From: Brevibacillus parabrevis
Lineage (GTDB): Bacteria > Bacillota > Bacilli > Brevibacillales > Brevibacillaceae
DNA length: 64,000 bases
Direction of reading: 5' to 3'
Assembly: GCF_003710905.1 (NCBI RefSeq)
Contig: NZ_RHHV01000013.1
Coordinates: forward strand, 1-64,000
A program made the translations under genes and the position numbers. Below are positions 26,014-34,583 of this stretch, piece by piece. The notes below the pieces were generated by a model. That model did no database searches and was not told where the DNA came from. It worked only from the letters and a program-made list of their open reading frames with translations. The stretch's first letter is position 1, and the number at the start of each line of letters is the position of its first letter.

Positions 26014-26558
26014 ATCACGAAGGATTTTACCTGTATCATCTAATGTTGCCTTGCGTTTCCCTTTACTATCTCTATGTTTCCATGCACTTCCACCATGCGG
26101 TTTATTGCCCCTATCTTTTTGAATTGAATACTCCAACCGTTTTTTTCATTCTCTCTCGTATTTCCATCAACTCTCTTATCAAACTGGCCTAAATCAACAC
26201 CGTCCCCAGCATCATTTAACAGCCTTTTAGGGATATTAGATAGTCGATTATTCCTTTTGCATACAAATAGTCAAAAGCCTCTACAATTTCGTCAGCCATT
26301 GCACTAAATGAAGCTTCAAATGCTGCAACTATTCTATTGAACTTTGGTTCAATATCCTCCCAATAATATTGACAATAGCTCGCCGGCCAGATAGCAGAAG
26401 ATCGTTGCATCGCGAATAAAGTTTTGATCACCTAAAGCAACTACAAAGTCCAAAATAACGAACGCACCTAGGACGCTAAGCAACACAGGCAAACCACCAA
26501 ATAAGAATGTACCTGTTGTACTTCCACCTGCAAACGTTACCTTGTAAAATCCCTCCAT
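26014..26558 (-). pseudogene. Broken polymorphic-toxin C-terminus and upstream membrane segment
   Basis: The last 35 codons (GNKPHGGSAWKHRDSKGKR, then KATLDDTGKILRD, stop at 26014) match the common C-terminal pattern of bacterial polymorphic toxins (HGGxxWKLxDxxGxRxATLDxxGK). The preceding part (VDLGQFDKRVDGNTRENEKNGWSIQ) is in another frame, shifted near a run of seven A. Further upstream, two overlapping frames encode a hydrophobic segment from ATG 26558 (FLFGGLPVLLSVLGAFVIL) and an amphipathic helix ending at 26216, also out of frame with each other. At least two shifts separate the pieces. Confidence 0.6.
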
Positions 26559-26630
26559 GTACACCTTCCCCCCCTGCCTCATCAGGCAATAAAAATAGCC
26601 CCGAACAGATCGAGGCGCTCAAATTCTTGG

Positions 26631-26663
26631 TAAAAAAATCCCCCCGGAAATCTCCGGAGGGCT
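26631..26663 (-). terminator. Terminator of rlmD
   Basis: On the - strand CCCTCCGGA and TTCCGGGGGG form the stem, followed by ATTTTTTTACC. It lies 165 bp after the rlmD stop; 26664-26827 holds nothing else recognised. Confidence 0.8.
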
Positions 26664-26827
26664 GTTGACGGAACGATCATTTAATTAACCTTTGTGATTT
26701 CAAGCTTCACTGCAATATAAAGCGATAATGCAAGCTGTACTAATACCAAATCTGCATTTCGCAAGGTTATCGAATCCCCTGTATTTAGGTTCAATTGAGC
26801 AACTATCCTTCGTTTGATTTGATTTCA

Positions 26828-28312
26828 TCAGAAGAATGGATGATTTAATATCGCCCCGAACGTGGTTTCAGCATATCCAAAACCCTTATATACCAACAAA
26901 GCCACCGACTCCACATGCCCCGTATGCGGAAACATATCCACCGGCTGCACTTCCCGCACCTCGTACTTCTCCGCCAACACCTTCAAATCCCGTGCCAGCG
27001 TGGACGGGTTGCACGACACGTACACCACGCGCTCTGGTTGCATCTCCAAAATCGTCGTCAAAAGCGCCTCGTCGCAGCCCTTGCGTGGCGGGTCGACGAC
27101 AATTACATCGGCCCGTATTCCTTGCTCTTTCCACGCGGGAATCACGACCTCCGCGGGGCCTGCCTCGAACGTTGCGTTTTCCACACCGTTCAGCTTGGCG
27201 TTGCGGTTGGCGTCCTCGATCGCTTCTGGGACGATTTCCACGCCGTAGACATGCTTGGACTTTTGCGCCAAAAAGAGCGAGATCGTTCCGATGCCGCAGT
27301 AAGCGTCGATGACCGTTTCGGTTCCTGTCGCTCCGGCGTACTCCAGCGTTTTATTGTACAGCACTTCCGTCTGGGCGGGGTTGACCTGGTAGAACGAGCG
27401 CGCCGAGATGGCGAATTTGATCGCTCCGATGTAATCGTAGATGACATCGCTACCCCAGAGCGTTACCGTCTTTTTGCCGAAAATGACGTTGGTCTTGTCC
27501 GGGTTGATGTTTTGCACGATGCTCGTTACGCCTGCCACTTCGGTGCGGATCGCTTCCACGAGCTTGTCACGCTGTGGAATCGTCTCCTCGGTCGTCACGA
27601 GCACGACCATGACTTCTCCCGTCTTGACCCCGACTTTGACGACCACATGGCGGAGCAAGCCTGAGCCGCGCACTTCGTCGTATGGCTTGATGCCAAGGTC
27701 AGTTGCGGCCTTCTTCACCGTTGCGACCGCCTCGTCGTTTTTTTGGTGCTGGATGAGGCATTCGTGCATGTCGATGATGGAGTGGGACTTTTCGGCGTAA
27801 AATCCGCCGACCAAGGCGCCGTTTTCCTCACCGATTGGCACTTGGGCCTTGTTGCGGTAACGCCACGGCTCGCTCATGCCGAGTGTCGGATGAACGGTGA
27901 TTGCTCCGTCTCCCTCCACCTGGAAGCCGCCGATGCGCCGCAGGTTGTCCCGCACGATTTGCTGCTTGTGACGCAGTTGCTCCTCGTATGCCAAGTGCTG
28001 CAACGAACAGCCGCCGCAACGGTCGTACAGCGGACAGGGCGGCTGTGAGCGGAATGTGCTCGCTATTGACACTTTGGTCAGTTTGGCGAAGCCGAAGTTC
28101 TTTTTGACATGGTCGACGCGCGCATGGACGCGCTCTCCTGCGAGTGCGCCGTCGACGAACAGCGTATATCCTTCAATCCGGCCGACGCCAGCGCCTTCGT
28201 GGTTCAGTCCGGTTATCTCCACTTCCACAGTTTGTCCGACACGAACCGGAACGTCCAGCTCTACCTTGGCAGTTTGCTGCGGTCCGCGCCGTCTTTTTGT
28301 TGTTTTCGCCAC
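26828..28312 (-). CDS. rlmD: 23S rRNA (uracil-C5)-methyltransferase, RlmD/RumA family
   Basis: About 494 aa. An N-terminal TRAM domain (QTVEVEITGLNHEGAGVGRIEGYTLFV), then the Fe-S cysteines CPLYDRCGGCSLQH, then the SAM-dependent domain with TVIDAYCGIGTISLFLA, VDPPRKGCDEALL and the catalytic YVSCNPSTLARDL. It methylates U1939 and/or U747 of 23S rRNA; which one cannot be told. GTG 28312, with AAAGGAG upstream, is more likely than the ATG 29 codons earlier, whose extra residues do not look like this family. dgkB lies directly upstream, as in Bacillus. Confidence 0.95.
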   Translation of the reverse strand: MAKTTKRRRGPQQTAKVELDVPVRVGQTVEVEITGLNHEGAGVGRIEGYTLFVDGALAGERVHARVDHVKKNFGFAKLTKVSIASTFRSQPPCPLYDRCGGCSLQHLAYEEQLRHKQQIVRDNLRRIGGFQVEGDGAITVHPTLGMSEPWRYRNKAQVPIGEENGALVGGFYAEKSHSIIDMHECLIQHQKNDEAVATVKKAATDLGIKPYDEVRGSGLLRHVVVKVGVKTGEVMVVLVTTEETIPQRDKLVEAIRTEVAGVTSIVQNINPDKTNVIFGKKTVTLWGSDVIYDYIGAIKFAISARSFYQVNPAQTEVLYNKTLEYAGATGTETVIDAYCGIGTISLFLAQKSKHVYGVEIVPEAIEDANRNAKLNGVENATFEAGPAEVVIPAWKEQGIRADVIVVDPPRKGCDEALLTTILEMQPERVVYVSCNPSTLARDLKVLAEKYEVREVQPVDMFPHTGHVESVALLVYKGFGYAETTFGAILNHPFF

Positions 28313-28434
28313 TTTTCTTTTGCTCCTTTTGTCTCGCGCTCTGTCTGCCTCGCCTGTTTTCCGTAGCAAACAGGCAGGGATGCACAGCGAAAGCGGCATC
28401 CCTACGGCTTGTTGCTATTCATTTTACTATCTTC

Positions 28435-29325
28435 CTACGGGACGAACAACTCGATATGACCTGGCAAAGCTTCCACGACACAAGGCAACTGCCCGCCCAG
28501 CTCGCCATCCAGGTTGAGCTGGACCACTTCGCCGGATGGCGAGGTCGCTTTGATGTAGTCTGCCTGGAAATACAAAATGTTTGGGTCCCGCAAATGCTCG
28601 CCGCGAACCGCCTGTGTAGCGAGGCGAATAAACTCGGCGATGTTCATCTTTTTGACGACGATGACATCCAGCTTGCCGTCTGACAAATCCGCTTCCGGGG
28701 CAAGCTTGTCGAAGCCGCCTACCGAGTGGCTGTTGGCAATAAGGAACACCATGATCTCTTCATCCAAAAGCACTTCCTTGCGGCTCTCCAAGCGGACGCG
28801 GATCGGGTGCAGGGACGGCAGCTTCTCCAAGCCTTTGACGTAGTACGCCATCTGTCCCATGAGCGTCTTCAGCTTGCTCGGGACTTCGTACGTCAGGTTG
28901 GTGAGCGAGCCGCCTCCTGCGATGTTCATGAAGTAGCGATTGTTGATTCGCCCCAGGTCGATGCGCTTTTTCTTGCCCTTGGCGATGATTTCCGTAGCGC
29001 GTGTGATCGACTTGGGGATGCCTACCGCTCGGGCAAAATCGTTGCTGGTGCCGCAGGGGATAATTCCAAGGGTTGGGCGAGCTTTTTGCTCTGCCATCCC
29101 GTTCACGACTTCGTATATGGTTCCGTCTCCACCAGCAGCCAGGATGACGTCAAAGCCGCGGGCTACCGCTCGGGCAGCCTCTTCGGTCGCGTCATCTTCC
29201 CCTCTGGTTGCATGACAGGATGTCTCGTATCCGGCCGACTCCATCAAATCGAGAATATCCGGCAATCGCCGACGCACGATCTCCCGGCCGGAGCTTGGAT
29301 TATAGATTAATCTGGCTCGTTTCAA
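28435..29325 (-). CDS. dgkB: Diacylglycerol kinase
   Basis: About 296 aa. TTG 29325 (AAGGGA upstream) gives the start LKRARLIYNPSSGREI, which matches the DgkB N-terminus as known from B. subtilis. The nucleotide-binding loop GGDGTIYEVVNG, then IPCGTSNDFARAVGIP and the C-terminal DGKLDVIVVKK are all present. It recycles diacylglycerol to phosphatidic acid, mainly for lipoteichoic acid metabolism. A longer frame to 29391 adds low-conservation residues. It is divergent from glucokinase at 29467 and upstream of rlmD. Confidence 0.94.
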   Translation of the reverse strand: MKRARLIYNPSSGREIVRRRLPDILDLMESAGYETSCHATRGEDDATEEAARAVARGFDVILAAGGDGTIYEVVNGMAEQKARPTLGIIPCGTSNDFARAVGIPKSITRATEIIAKGKKKRIDLGRINNRYFMNIAGGGSLTNLTYEVPSKLKTLMGQMAYYVKGLEKLPSLHPIRVRLESRKEVLLDEEIMVFLIANSHSVGGFDKLAPEADLSDGKLDVIVVKKMNIAEFIRLATQAVRGEHLRDPNILYFQADYIKATSPSGEVVQLNLDGELGGQLPCVVEALPGHIELFVP

Positions 29326-29466
29326 GGCAGATCCCTTCTTCCTTCCCTCGCTCGCGGGTGTACTTCCTTCCATCATATCCTGTATAGCCATTTTTGGGAA
29401 TCGCTATGCGGAATGTAGCGTGATAAGATAGAAAAAGATGGGAAAAAGGAGAGTGGGGGGAAGGTT

Positions 29467-30438
29467 GTGAAACAAATCATCGTTGGTGTTGATGTGGGCG
29501 GAACAGCCATCAAAATGGCGTTGATTACACCGAACGGCGAGCTGGTAGCCAAAATCCAGGAACCGACACCTGTTGCAGAAGGCGAAGACGGCGTTTTGCA
29601 AAAAATCGCAGGGATGACCCGCGTCCTTTTGCACGAGCACGGCTATAGCCTGGAACAGGCGAGCGGAATCGGGGTCGGCATCCCCGGACCGATCGACGCG
29701 AAAAACGGCATCGTGATGCAGGCGGTCAACTTGCACTGGACCAAGCCGGTTTTGCTGAAACAAAAGCTGGAAGCACTTACAGGGCGTCCCGTCGAAGTTG
29801 ACAACGATGCCAACGCGGCAGCACTGGGCGAAATGTGGCAAGGGGCCGGGCAAGGCGCACAAGACCTCGTGCTGATTACGATTGGAACGGGCGTCGGCGG
29901 CGGTGTCATTTTGAACGGAAATGTAATTCACGGCATGAACGGGGTCGGCGGCGAGATTGGACACATTACGATGGCCCCTACTGGCGGAGCACCTTGCAAT
30001 TGCGGGAAAACAGGCTGCCTGGAAACGTTCACTTCTGCCACGGCCATTATTCGCGAAGGGCATCTGGCCGCAACGAACGGAACAAGCCCGCGCCTCGCCC
30101 GCGTACTTGCCGAGACAGGCAAGATCGGGGCAAAAGACGTATTCGACGCAGCTATAGCAGGCGACGCAGCCTCACTCGCCATCGCCGATCAGGTGGCGCT
30201 CTATCTGGGGCTTGCGCTGTCCCACCTGGCTATCGTGCTGAACCCGGTCAAGTTTGTGATTGGGGGCGGCGTAGCGGCAGCAGGAGACTTCCTCTTTTCG
30301 CGCATCCGCGATTCGTTTACCCGATTTGTTCCCTTCACCTACGTCGTAGAATCCACACAAATTTTGCCTGCCACTCTTGGCAACGACGCTGGCGTGTACG
30401 GCGCTGGCTGGCTGATCCGCTCCCGGATGGAAGCCTAG
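29467..30438 (+). CDS. glcK: ROK-family glucokinase
   Basis: A 323-aa protein beginning QIIVGVDVGGTAIKMALI (ATP phosphate-binding loop). The active-site segment is VEVDNDANAAALGE. GTGVGGGVILNG and the zinc site CNCGKTGCLETF identify the ROK family. Glucose phosphorylation is the most likely activity; N-acetylmannosamine or fructose kinases of the same family are alternatives. Starts at GTG 29467. Single gene ended by the terminator at 30461-30520. Confidence 0.92.
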   Translation: MKQIIVGVDVGGTAIKMALITPNGELVAKIQEPTPVAEGEDGVLQKIAGMTRVLLHEHGYSLEQASGIGVGIPGPIDAKNGIVMQAVNLHWTKPVLLKQKLEALTGRPVEVDNDANAAALGEMWQGAGQGAQDLVLITIGTGVGGGVILNGNVIHGMNGVGGEIGHITMAPTGGAPCNCGKTGCLETFTSATAIIREGHLAATNGTSPRLARVLAETGKIGAKDVFDAAIAGDAASLAIADQVALYLGLALSHLAIVLNPVKFVIGGGVAAAGDFLFSRIRDSFTRFVPFTYVVESTQILPATLGNDAGVYGAGWLIRSRMEA

Positions 30439-30460
30439 TTTGTTTGTTACCTTTCCCTAA

Positions 30461-30520
30461 AAAAGAACAGCGCTCCTGTCCGCAGCGTATGTGCCGCGCA
30501 GGAGCGCTGTTTTATTTTTG
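30461..30520. terminator. Bidirectional terminator
   Basis: AACAGCGCTCCTG and CAGGAGCGCTGTT form a 13-bp stem with T/A tracts on both sides, between the converging glucokinase and EamA genes. Confidence 0.88.
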
Positions 30521-30537
30521 GAGGCAGGCAAGCGGCT

Positions 30538-31455
30538 TTACGTATTCACGCCTTCCTGGACCTGCTGAACCTGACTGGACTTCGCATCATTCCCCGCCAC
30601 GATCAGGGCCGCTCCCGCCAGCACAGCACCTCCGCCGAGCAGTTGCAGCATGCTGAACGCCTCGCCGAACAACAGAGCCGAAAAGAAAAAGGTCACGACC
30701 GGCTCAAATGTGCTGAGCACGGAAGCTTTTGTCGAACTGATCAGTTGAAGGCCGCGGAAGAAAAAGCTGATCGCCATCACCGTAGAAAAAACGACGATGC
30801 CGCCCAAAGCCCACCAGCCAGTTGGCGCAAAAGCCAGATCGACGCCGCCATCCTTTTGCGCGATCAAAAAGGTCGACACGGCTGCAAACAACGAGATGTA
30901 CCCCGAGGTCACATATGGCGACAATCCTTTGACGATCCGATTGCCCACGATGATGTACACCGAGTAGAACAGCGCTGCCGCAAGCGCGAGCAAGACGCCG
31001 AGCATTTTAACCCCGCCAAACGATAGCCCAAGCACCAGTCCAAGCCCCACCAGAGACAGCAGCATGGCAAAAACGGTCTTGCGCGTCAGCGGCTCTTTAT
31101 CCACAAAATAACTCAATACAGCTACAAACACGGGGAACGTATAAAGCAACAGCGCTGCCATCGAGGTCGGGATGTGCTGAACCGCCGAGAAAAAACTGAG
31201 CGATTGCAGCGTATACAACACCCCGCCCAAACAAAACAGGGCAAGCACCTGGCGCCGATTCAGCCGCAGCGACTCTTTACGCAAGGCAAGCAAGCCAAAA
31301 AACAGCCCTGCGGCGAACAAAAAGCGCAAAAACAAAAGCGTGGAAACCGAAACTCCGGCTCCGTAGGCGTAGACGGCAAAAATGGACATCACGCCAAACC
31401 CCGCAGCCGAGGCCAAAATATACAGCACTCCCAGATACAGCGGCTTCACAACCAT
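30538..31455 (-). CDS. EamA/DMT-family transporter
   Basis: About 305 aa with ten predicted membrane helices in two EamA halves, each five helices. Examples are LYILASAAGFGVMSIFAVYA and ALLLYTFPVFVAVLSYFVDKEPLT in the first half, GIVVFSTVMAISFFFRGL and LSTFEPVVTFFFSALLFGE in the second. The P-x-F/E-P-V pattern is typical of metabolite exporters of this superfamily; the substrate cannot be inferred. ATG 31455 is chosen because the upstream eleven codons are not hydrophobic. It converges with glucokinase. Confidence 0.85.
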   Translation of the reverse strand: MVVKPLYLGVLYILASAAGFGVMSIFAVYAYGAGVSVSTLLFLRFLFAAGLFFGLLALRKESLRLNRRQVLALFCLGGVLYTLQSLSFFSAVQHIPTSMAALLLYTFPVFVAVLSYFVDKEPLTRKTVFAMLLSLVGLGLVLGLSFGGVKMLGVLLALAAALFYSVYIIVGNRIVKGLSPYVTSGYISLFAAVSTFLIAQKDGGVDLAFAPTGWWALGGIVVFSTVMAISFFFRGLQLISSTKASVLSTFEPVVTFFFSALLFGEAFSMLQLLGGGAVLAGAALIVAGNDAKSSQVQQVQEGVNT

Positions 31456-31517
31456 TTCACCAGCTTTCTTCAAATGGCAGCGACACATGAAAAAAACAGA
31501 CAGTCAGTATCCTCCGA

Positions 31518-32702
31518 TCAGTTTTTTAATCCCGCTCCCTCTCTGCGAAACAGCCGTGATGCGAAAGCAATCGTAATCGCTACGTACACAAGCGAAGAAC
31601 CGATGCCAAGCAGGGCATGCAGCGGATCGACCTTGCCGTAAAACACTTCCTTGCAAAGCGCCACGCCGTTGAAGACGGGCAACACGTAATAATGCTCGGC
31701 GATGTCCACCGGACTTTGCGGCATCAGCATGTACGACGGCACCATCGCCAGAAAGATCACGGCGCTCATATACGTCTGCCCTTCTTTGAACGACTTGGCA
31801 ATCGTGCTGAGCATCAGCTCCAGTCCGGCAAAAGTCGCCGCCATAAGCAAAATCACCACGATCAGCACCAACAGAGTGGCTGGCGACAAAAACGCGAAGG
31901 AAAAGGCAGCATTGTCTCCCCCACCGAGCGGCCCCATGCTGAACACGAGCGATACGGAAATGAGTGAAGCAATCGCGCTCAACATGCTCATCATCATTAC
32001 AGCCACAAGCTTTGCCGTGAGAATATGGTTGGCCGCGATTGGCGCAGTCAGGAGCGATTCCATTGTCCCGCGCTCTTTTTCGCCCGCAACGAGGTCGTTA
32101 GCCGCAGCGATCCCTCCCGAAGCGAGAGAAACCACGAGCATTAACGGGATAAAGCCTGCCAGCATCCCGCCCGACTTTCTTTCTTCTGTCGCGACGTTCT
32201 GGAAATCAGCGGCGATCGGCTGAATCGCTGCTTCGGACATGCCTGCTTGCTGCAAACGCTTCGCCACGATTTCTTTGCTGTATGCCTCCACCGTTTGCTT
32301 GATCAGATCGCGTGCGTAGACCGACTTCGTATTGGTCGAGTCAAAAGCGACGAGCAGCTTGGCGGTGTTCCCTGCCTTGATTTCCTCGTCGAACCGCTCC
32401 GGGATCGTGATGATCGCGCGGAGCTGTCCCGCTTGCAGCGCTTGCTCGGGATCAGCAGACTCGATCAGGCGCACGCCCGGATTTTTTGCCAGCATGTCAA
32501 TCAGCGGGGAGGAGCCGTGAATCGCCAGCGGCACGTACTCGCGCGCTTCTTTTTCTACATTGCTGTAGGAATTGCCCAGCAGAAAAAACACAAACGGGAT
32601 GATGACCAGCGGCACAAGAAAAGTCCCGATCCACGCTTTTCTGTCCCGAAACAAATCCAGCAGCTCTTTTTTCAAGACAGTCCAGATGATTTGCCAGCCC
32701 AT
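31518..32702 (-). CDS. ABC-2-type permease, NatB-like
   Basis: About 394 aa. One N-terminal helix (AWIGTFLVPLVIIPFVFFLLG) is followed by a large extracytoplasmic domain and five or six C-terminal helices, including GFIPLMLVVSLASGGIAAANDLVAGEKERGTMESLL, the hallmark of ABC-2 exporters. ATG 32702 overlaps the stop of the ATPase gene (TGATG). With its partner it would export a small ion or compound, as NatAB extrudes sodium. The longer frame to 32834 is an artefact within the ATPase gene. Confidence 0.85.
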   Translation of the reverse strand: MGWQIIWTVLKKELLDLFRDRKAWIGTFLVPLVIIPFVFFLLGNSYSNVEKEAREYVPLAIHGSSPLIDMLAKNPGVRLIESADPEQALQAGQLRAIITIPERFDEEIKAGNTAKLLVAFDSTNTKSVYARDLIKQTVEAYSKEIVAKRLQQAGMSEAAIQPIAADFQNVATEERKSGGMLAGFIPLMLVVSLASGGIAAANDLVAGEKERGTMESLLTAPIAANHILTAKLVAVMMMSMLSAIASLISVSLVFSMGPLGGGDNAAFSFAFLSPATLLVLIVVILLMAATFAGLELMLSTIAKSFKEGQTYMSAVIFLAMVPSYMLMPQSPVDIAEHYYVLPVFNGVALCKEVFYGKVDPLHALLGIGSSLVYVAITIAFASRLFRREGAGLKN

Positions 32703-33430
32703 CACAGCTCGCCCCCTTCCACGACTGCCATGAAGATATCGTCCAAATCGTCCGTTCCGTACTGCTTGCGCAATGCGGCCAAATCCCCGGAGAAGCGCAG
32801 CTTGCCTTTGTGCATCAACGCGATCCGTTTGCACAGCTTGCTGATCTCGCCCATGTTGTGGCTGGAAAAGAGGATCGTTTTTCCTTCCTCTTGCAGCCTG
32901 GTCACCATCCGGCGAAAAATCGTGGCGGCTGTCACGTCAAGCCCGGTTGTCGGTTCATCCAGCAAAATGACGTCCGGATCGTGGACAAGCGTGCGGGCAA
33001 TCGCCACTTTTTGCTTCATTCCCCGGGAAAAGGCCCCGACACGCCTGTCGATGAACGTTTCCATGTCCAGCATGCGGCTTAAATTGTCAATCCTCTCTTG
33101 CACCCGTGAGGAAGTCAGTCCGTATAAATTGCCGAAGTAAGCGATATTTTCCCGCGCCGTCAAACGACTGTACAGCCCGACTTCTCCGCCAAACAAAATG
33201 CCGATCCTGCGGCGCACCTCCAGTGGTTGTTCCCGCACCGAGAAGCCGCTGATCTCGATATCTCCGGTGGTCGGCGTGAGAATGGTCGCCATCATGCGCA
33301 TCGTCGTCGTCTTGCCGGCTCCGTTCTCGCCCAACAGCCCGTACACTTCGCCCTCTTCCACGCGAAACGTCAGATCGCGGACCGCTGTGACCGTCCCAAA
33401 CTGTTTGCTTGCGCCTTTTACCTCTATCAA
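32702..33430 (-). CDS. ABC transporter ATPase, NatA-like
   Basis: About 242 aa with a full set of motifs: Walker A GENGAGKTTT, the signature FSRGMKQK, Walker B VILLDEPTTGLD and the switch H in FSSHNM. TTG 33430 with GGAGG seven bases upstream gives an N-terminus (PLIEVKGASKQFGTVTAVRDL) typical of the family. The longer frame to 33511 would overlap the next gene. Translationally coupled to the permease. Confidence 0.88.
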   Translation of the reverse strand: MIEVKGASKQFGTVTAVRDLTFRVEEGEVYGLLGENGAGKTTTMRMMATILTPTTGDIEISGFSVREQPLEVRRRIGILFGGEVGLYSRLTARENIAYFGNLYGLTSSRVQERIDNLSRMLDMETFIDRRVGAFSRGMKQKVAIARTLVHDPDVILLDEPTTGLDVTAATIFRRMVTRLQEEGKTILFSSHNMGEISKLCKRIALMHKGKLRFSGDLAALRKQYGTDDLDDIFMAVVEGGEL

Positions 33431-33464
33431 GGGCAGTCCTCCTCTCCCTCGCTTTTCTTTGTTG

Positions 33465-33965
33465 TCAAAATTGTACCTTGAGCAAATAGGCAGCTCTTTT
33501 TTCCCCGGCAAATGTCACCTGTACGACTCCCGTACGACCTTGGAGCACCCGCGGTATTTTCGCGGCGATATGGAATTTGCGTTGCTTCGCATCAACGCGG
33601 GCTGTAGACACTGTGCCCGGCGGCAAGTATATGCGGTCACCGTCCAGCGAATAAAACATGAGCGTGACTTCCCCCGAGTCGCCGTGCGCCTCTCCGGAAA
33701 ATACAATCGTCTGGACGTCTCCCGCGCCTCCCGATACGCGCGTCAGATCAAACAGCGGATGACGCAACGAAGCCAGCTCTTGACCGCCGCGCCAGTTCTG
33801 CAAAAAGGCGTCGAACTCCTGGACGGCAGTAGCTGCAGACCATGCTCCTGCTTGCGGCATTTGCGCTACTGGCAAATCGGGCAAACCGGGCAGACCAGAG
33901 AAATCGGACAAACCGGACGAATGGGCAGAAACCATAAGAACAAGCGTCATCCAAAAAGAAAACAT
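33465..33965 (-). CDS. Secreted hypothetical protein
   Basis: About 166 aa with a signal peptide (MFSFWMTLVLMVSAHSSGL) and a Gly/Pro/Leu-rich linker. It ends in a beta-rich domain (VTLMFYSLDGDRIYLPPGTV, then AAKIPRVLQGRTGVVQVTFAGE). ATG 33965 has GGAG nine bases upstream; an ATG at 34010 would bury the signal. It lies 35 bp upstream of the ATPase gene in the same direction, so it may share a transcript with the exporter. No family was recognised. Confidence 0.6.
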   Translation of the reverse strand: MFSFWMTLVLMVSAHSSGLSDFSGLPGLPDLPVAQMPQAGAWSAATAVQEFDAFLQNWRGGQELASLRHPLFDLTRVSGGAGDVQTIVFSGEAHGDSGEVTLMFYSLDGDRIYLPPGTVSTARVDAKQRKFHIAAKIPRVLQGRTGVVQVTFAGEKRAAYLLKVQF

Positions 33966-34095
33966 GCTAATCAGCTCCAATAAATGGTTGTCCTTAGCAT
34001 GCCCTCTCAAAAGTTTGGCATATGTGCCGATTATCCGATCTGAATGTTTCGACTTTTAGGCGTTTGGCCCTCAATCCGCCAGAGACTGCCGACAC

Positions 34096-34443
34096 TCAGT
34101 TCAAAGCACTCGCGTAGCGATCTTTCCAAGCCGCCAAGGAAAAGCCTGCAAACAAGGAAACAAAGCTCTCGGTATCGTTGATGTAGTGGCGGGTTTCTCT
34201 TTGCTCAGGGTTCTTTTCCACAAAAAGCGGCGCTACCAGATGCATGACTGGCACGCCTTCCGTCTCCTCGTCGTAAATCCCCCGCTCGGCCAGCACTTTG
34301 CCGAAATAGCGACAGTATGTAACGGTTACGGTTTTTTGCTGGTTATTGGCTTCCCATGTCGCAATCGAACGGTCAAATGTATCGGATGGCGAACCGCCTT
34401 TGCCGGGCGCCACGCTTTCTCCCGTGACAGAAATCAGCTTCAT
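34096..34443 (-). CDS. Hypothetical protein
   Basis: A 115-aa soluble protein with a mixed alpha/beta pattern (NQQKTVTVTYCRYFGKVLAERG and HYINDTESFVSLFAGFSLAAWKDRY). No membrane segment or motif is visible, and no family was recognised. It is divergent from the sigma factor at 34584, with about 140 bp between them for both promoters. Confidence 0.5.
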   Translation of the reverse strand: MKLISVTGESVAPGKGGSPSDTFDRSIATWEANNQQKTVTVTYCRYFGKVLAERGIYDEETEGVPVMHLVAPLFVEKNPEQRETRHYINDTESFVSLFAGFSLAAWKDRYASALN

Positions 34444-34583
34444 GTCCTTTTCTTCCCCCTTTTGCTTCGTGTATGTTCATTATAGGATAGAGAGGAATTT
34501 CTTACAAATCCGCCACCTTTGTCAGAAAACCCGGCGCTCGGGAGTCTATACGGTAAGTCAACTAACAACGAGGAGAAATTGGG

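Noticed and set aside
26216..26431. 71-codon frame as an independent gene
   Set aside because: No ribosome-binding site and it overlaps a better frame; more likely one piece of the broken toxin gene.
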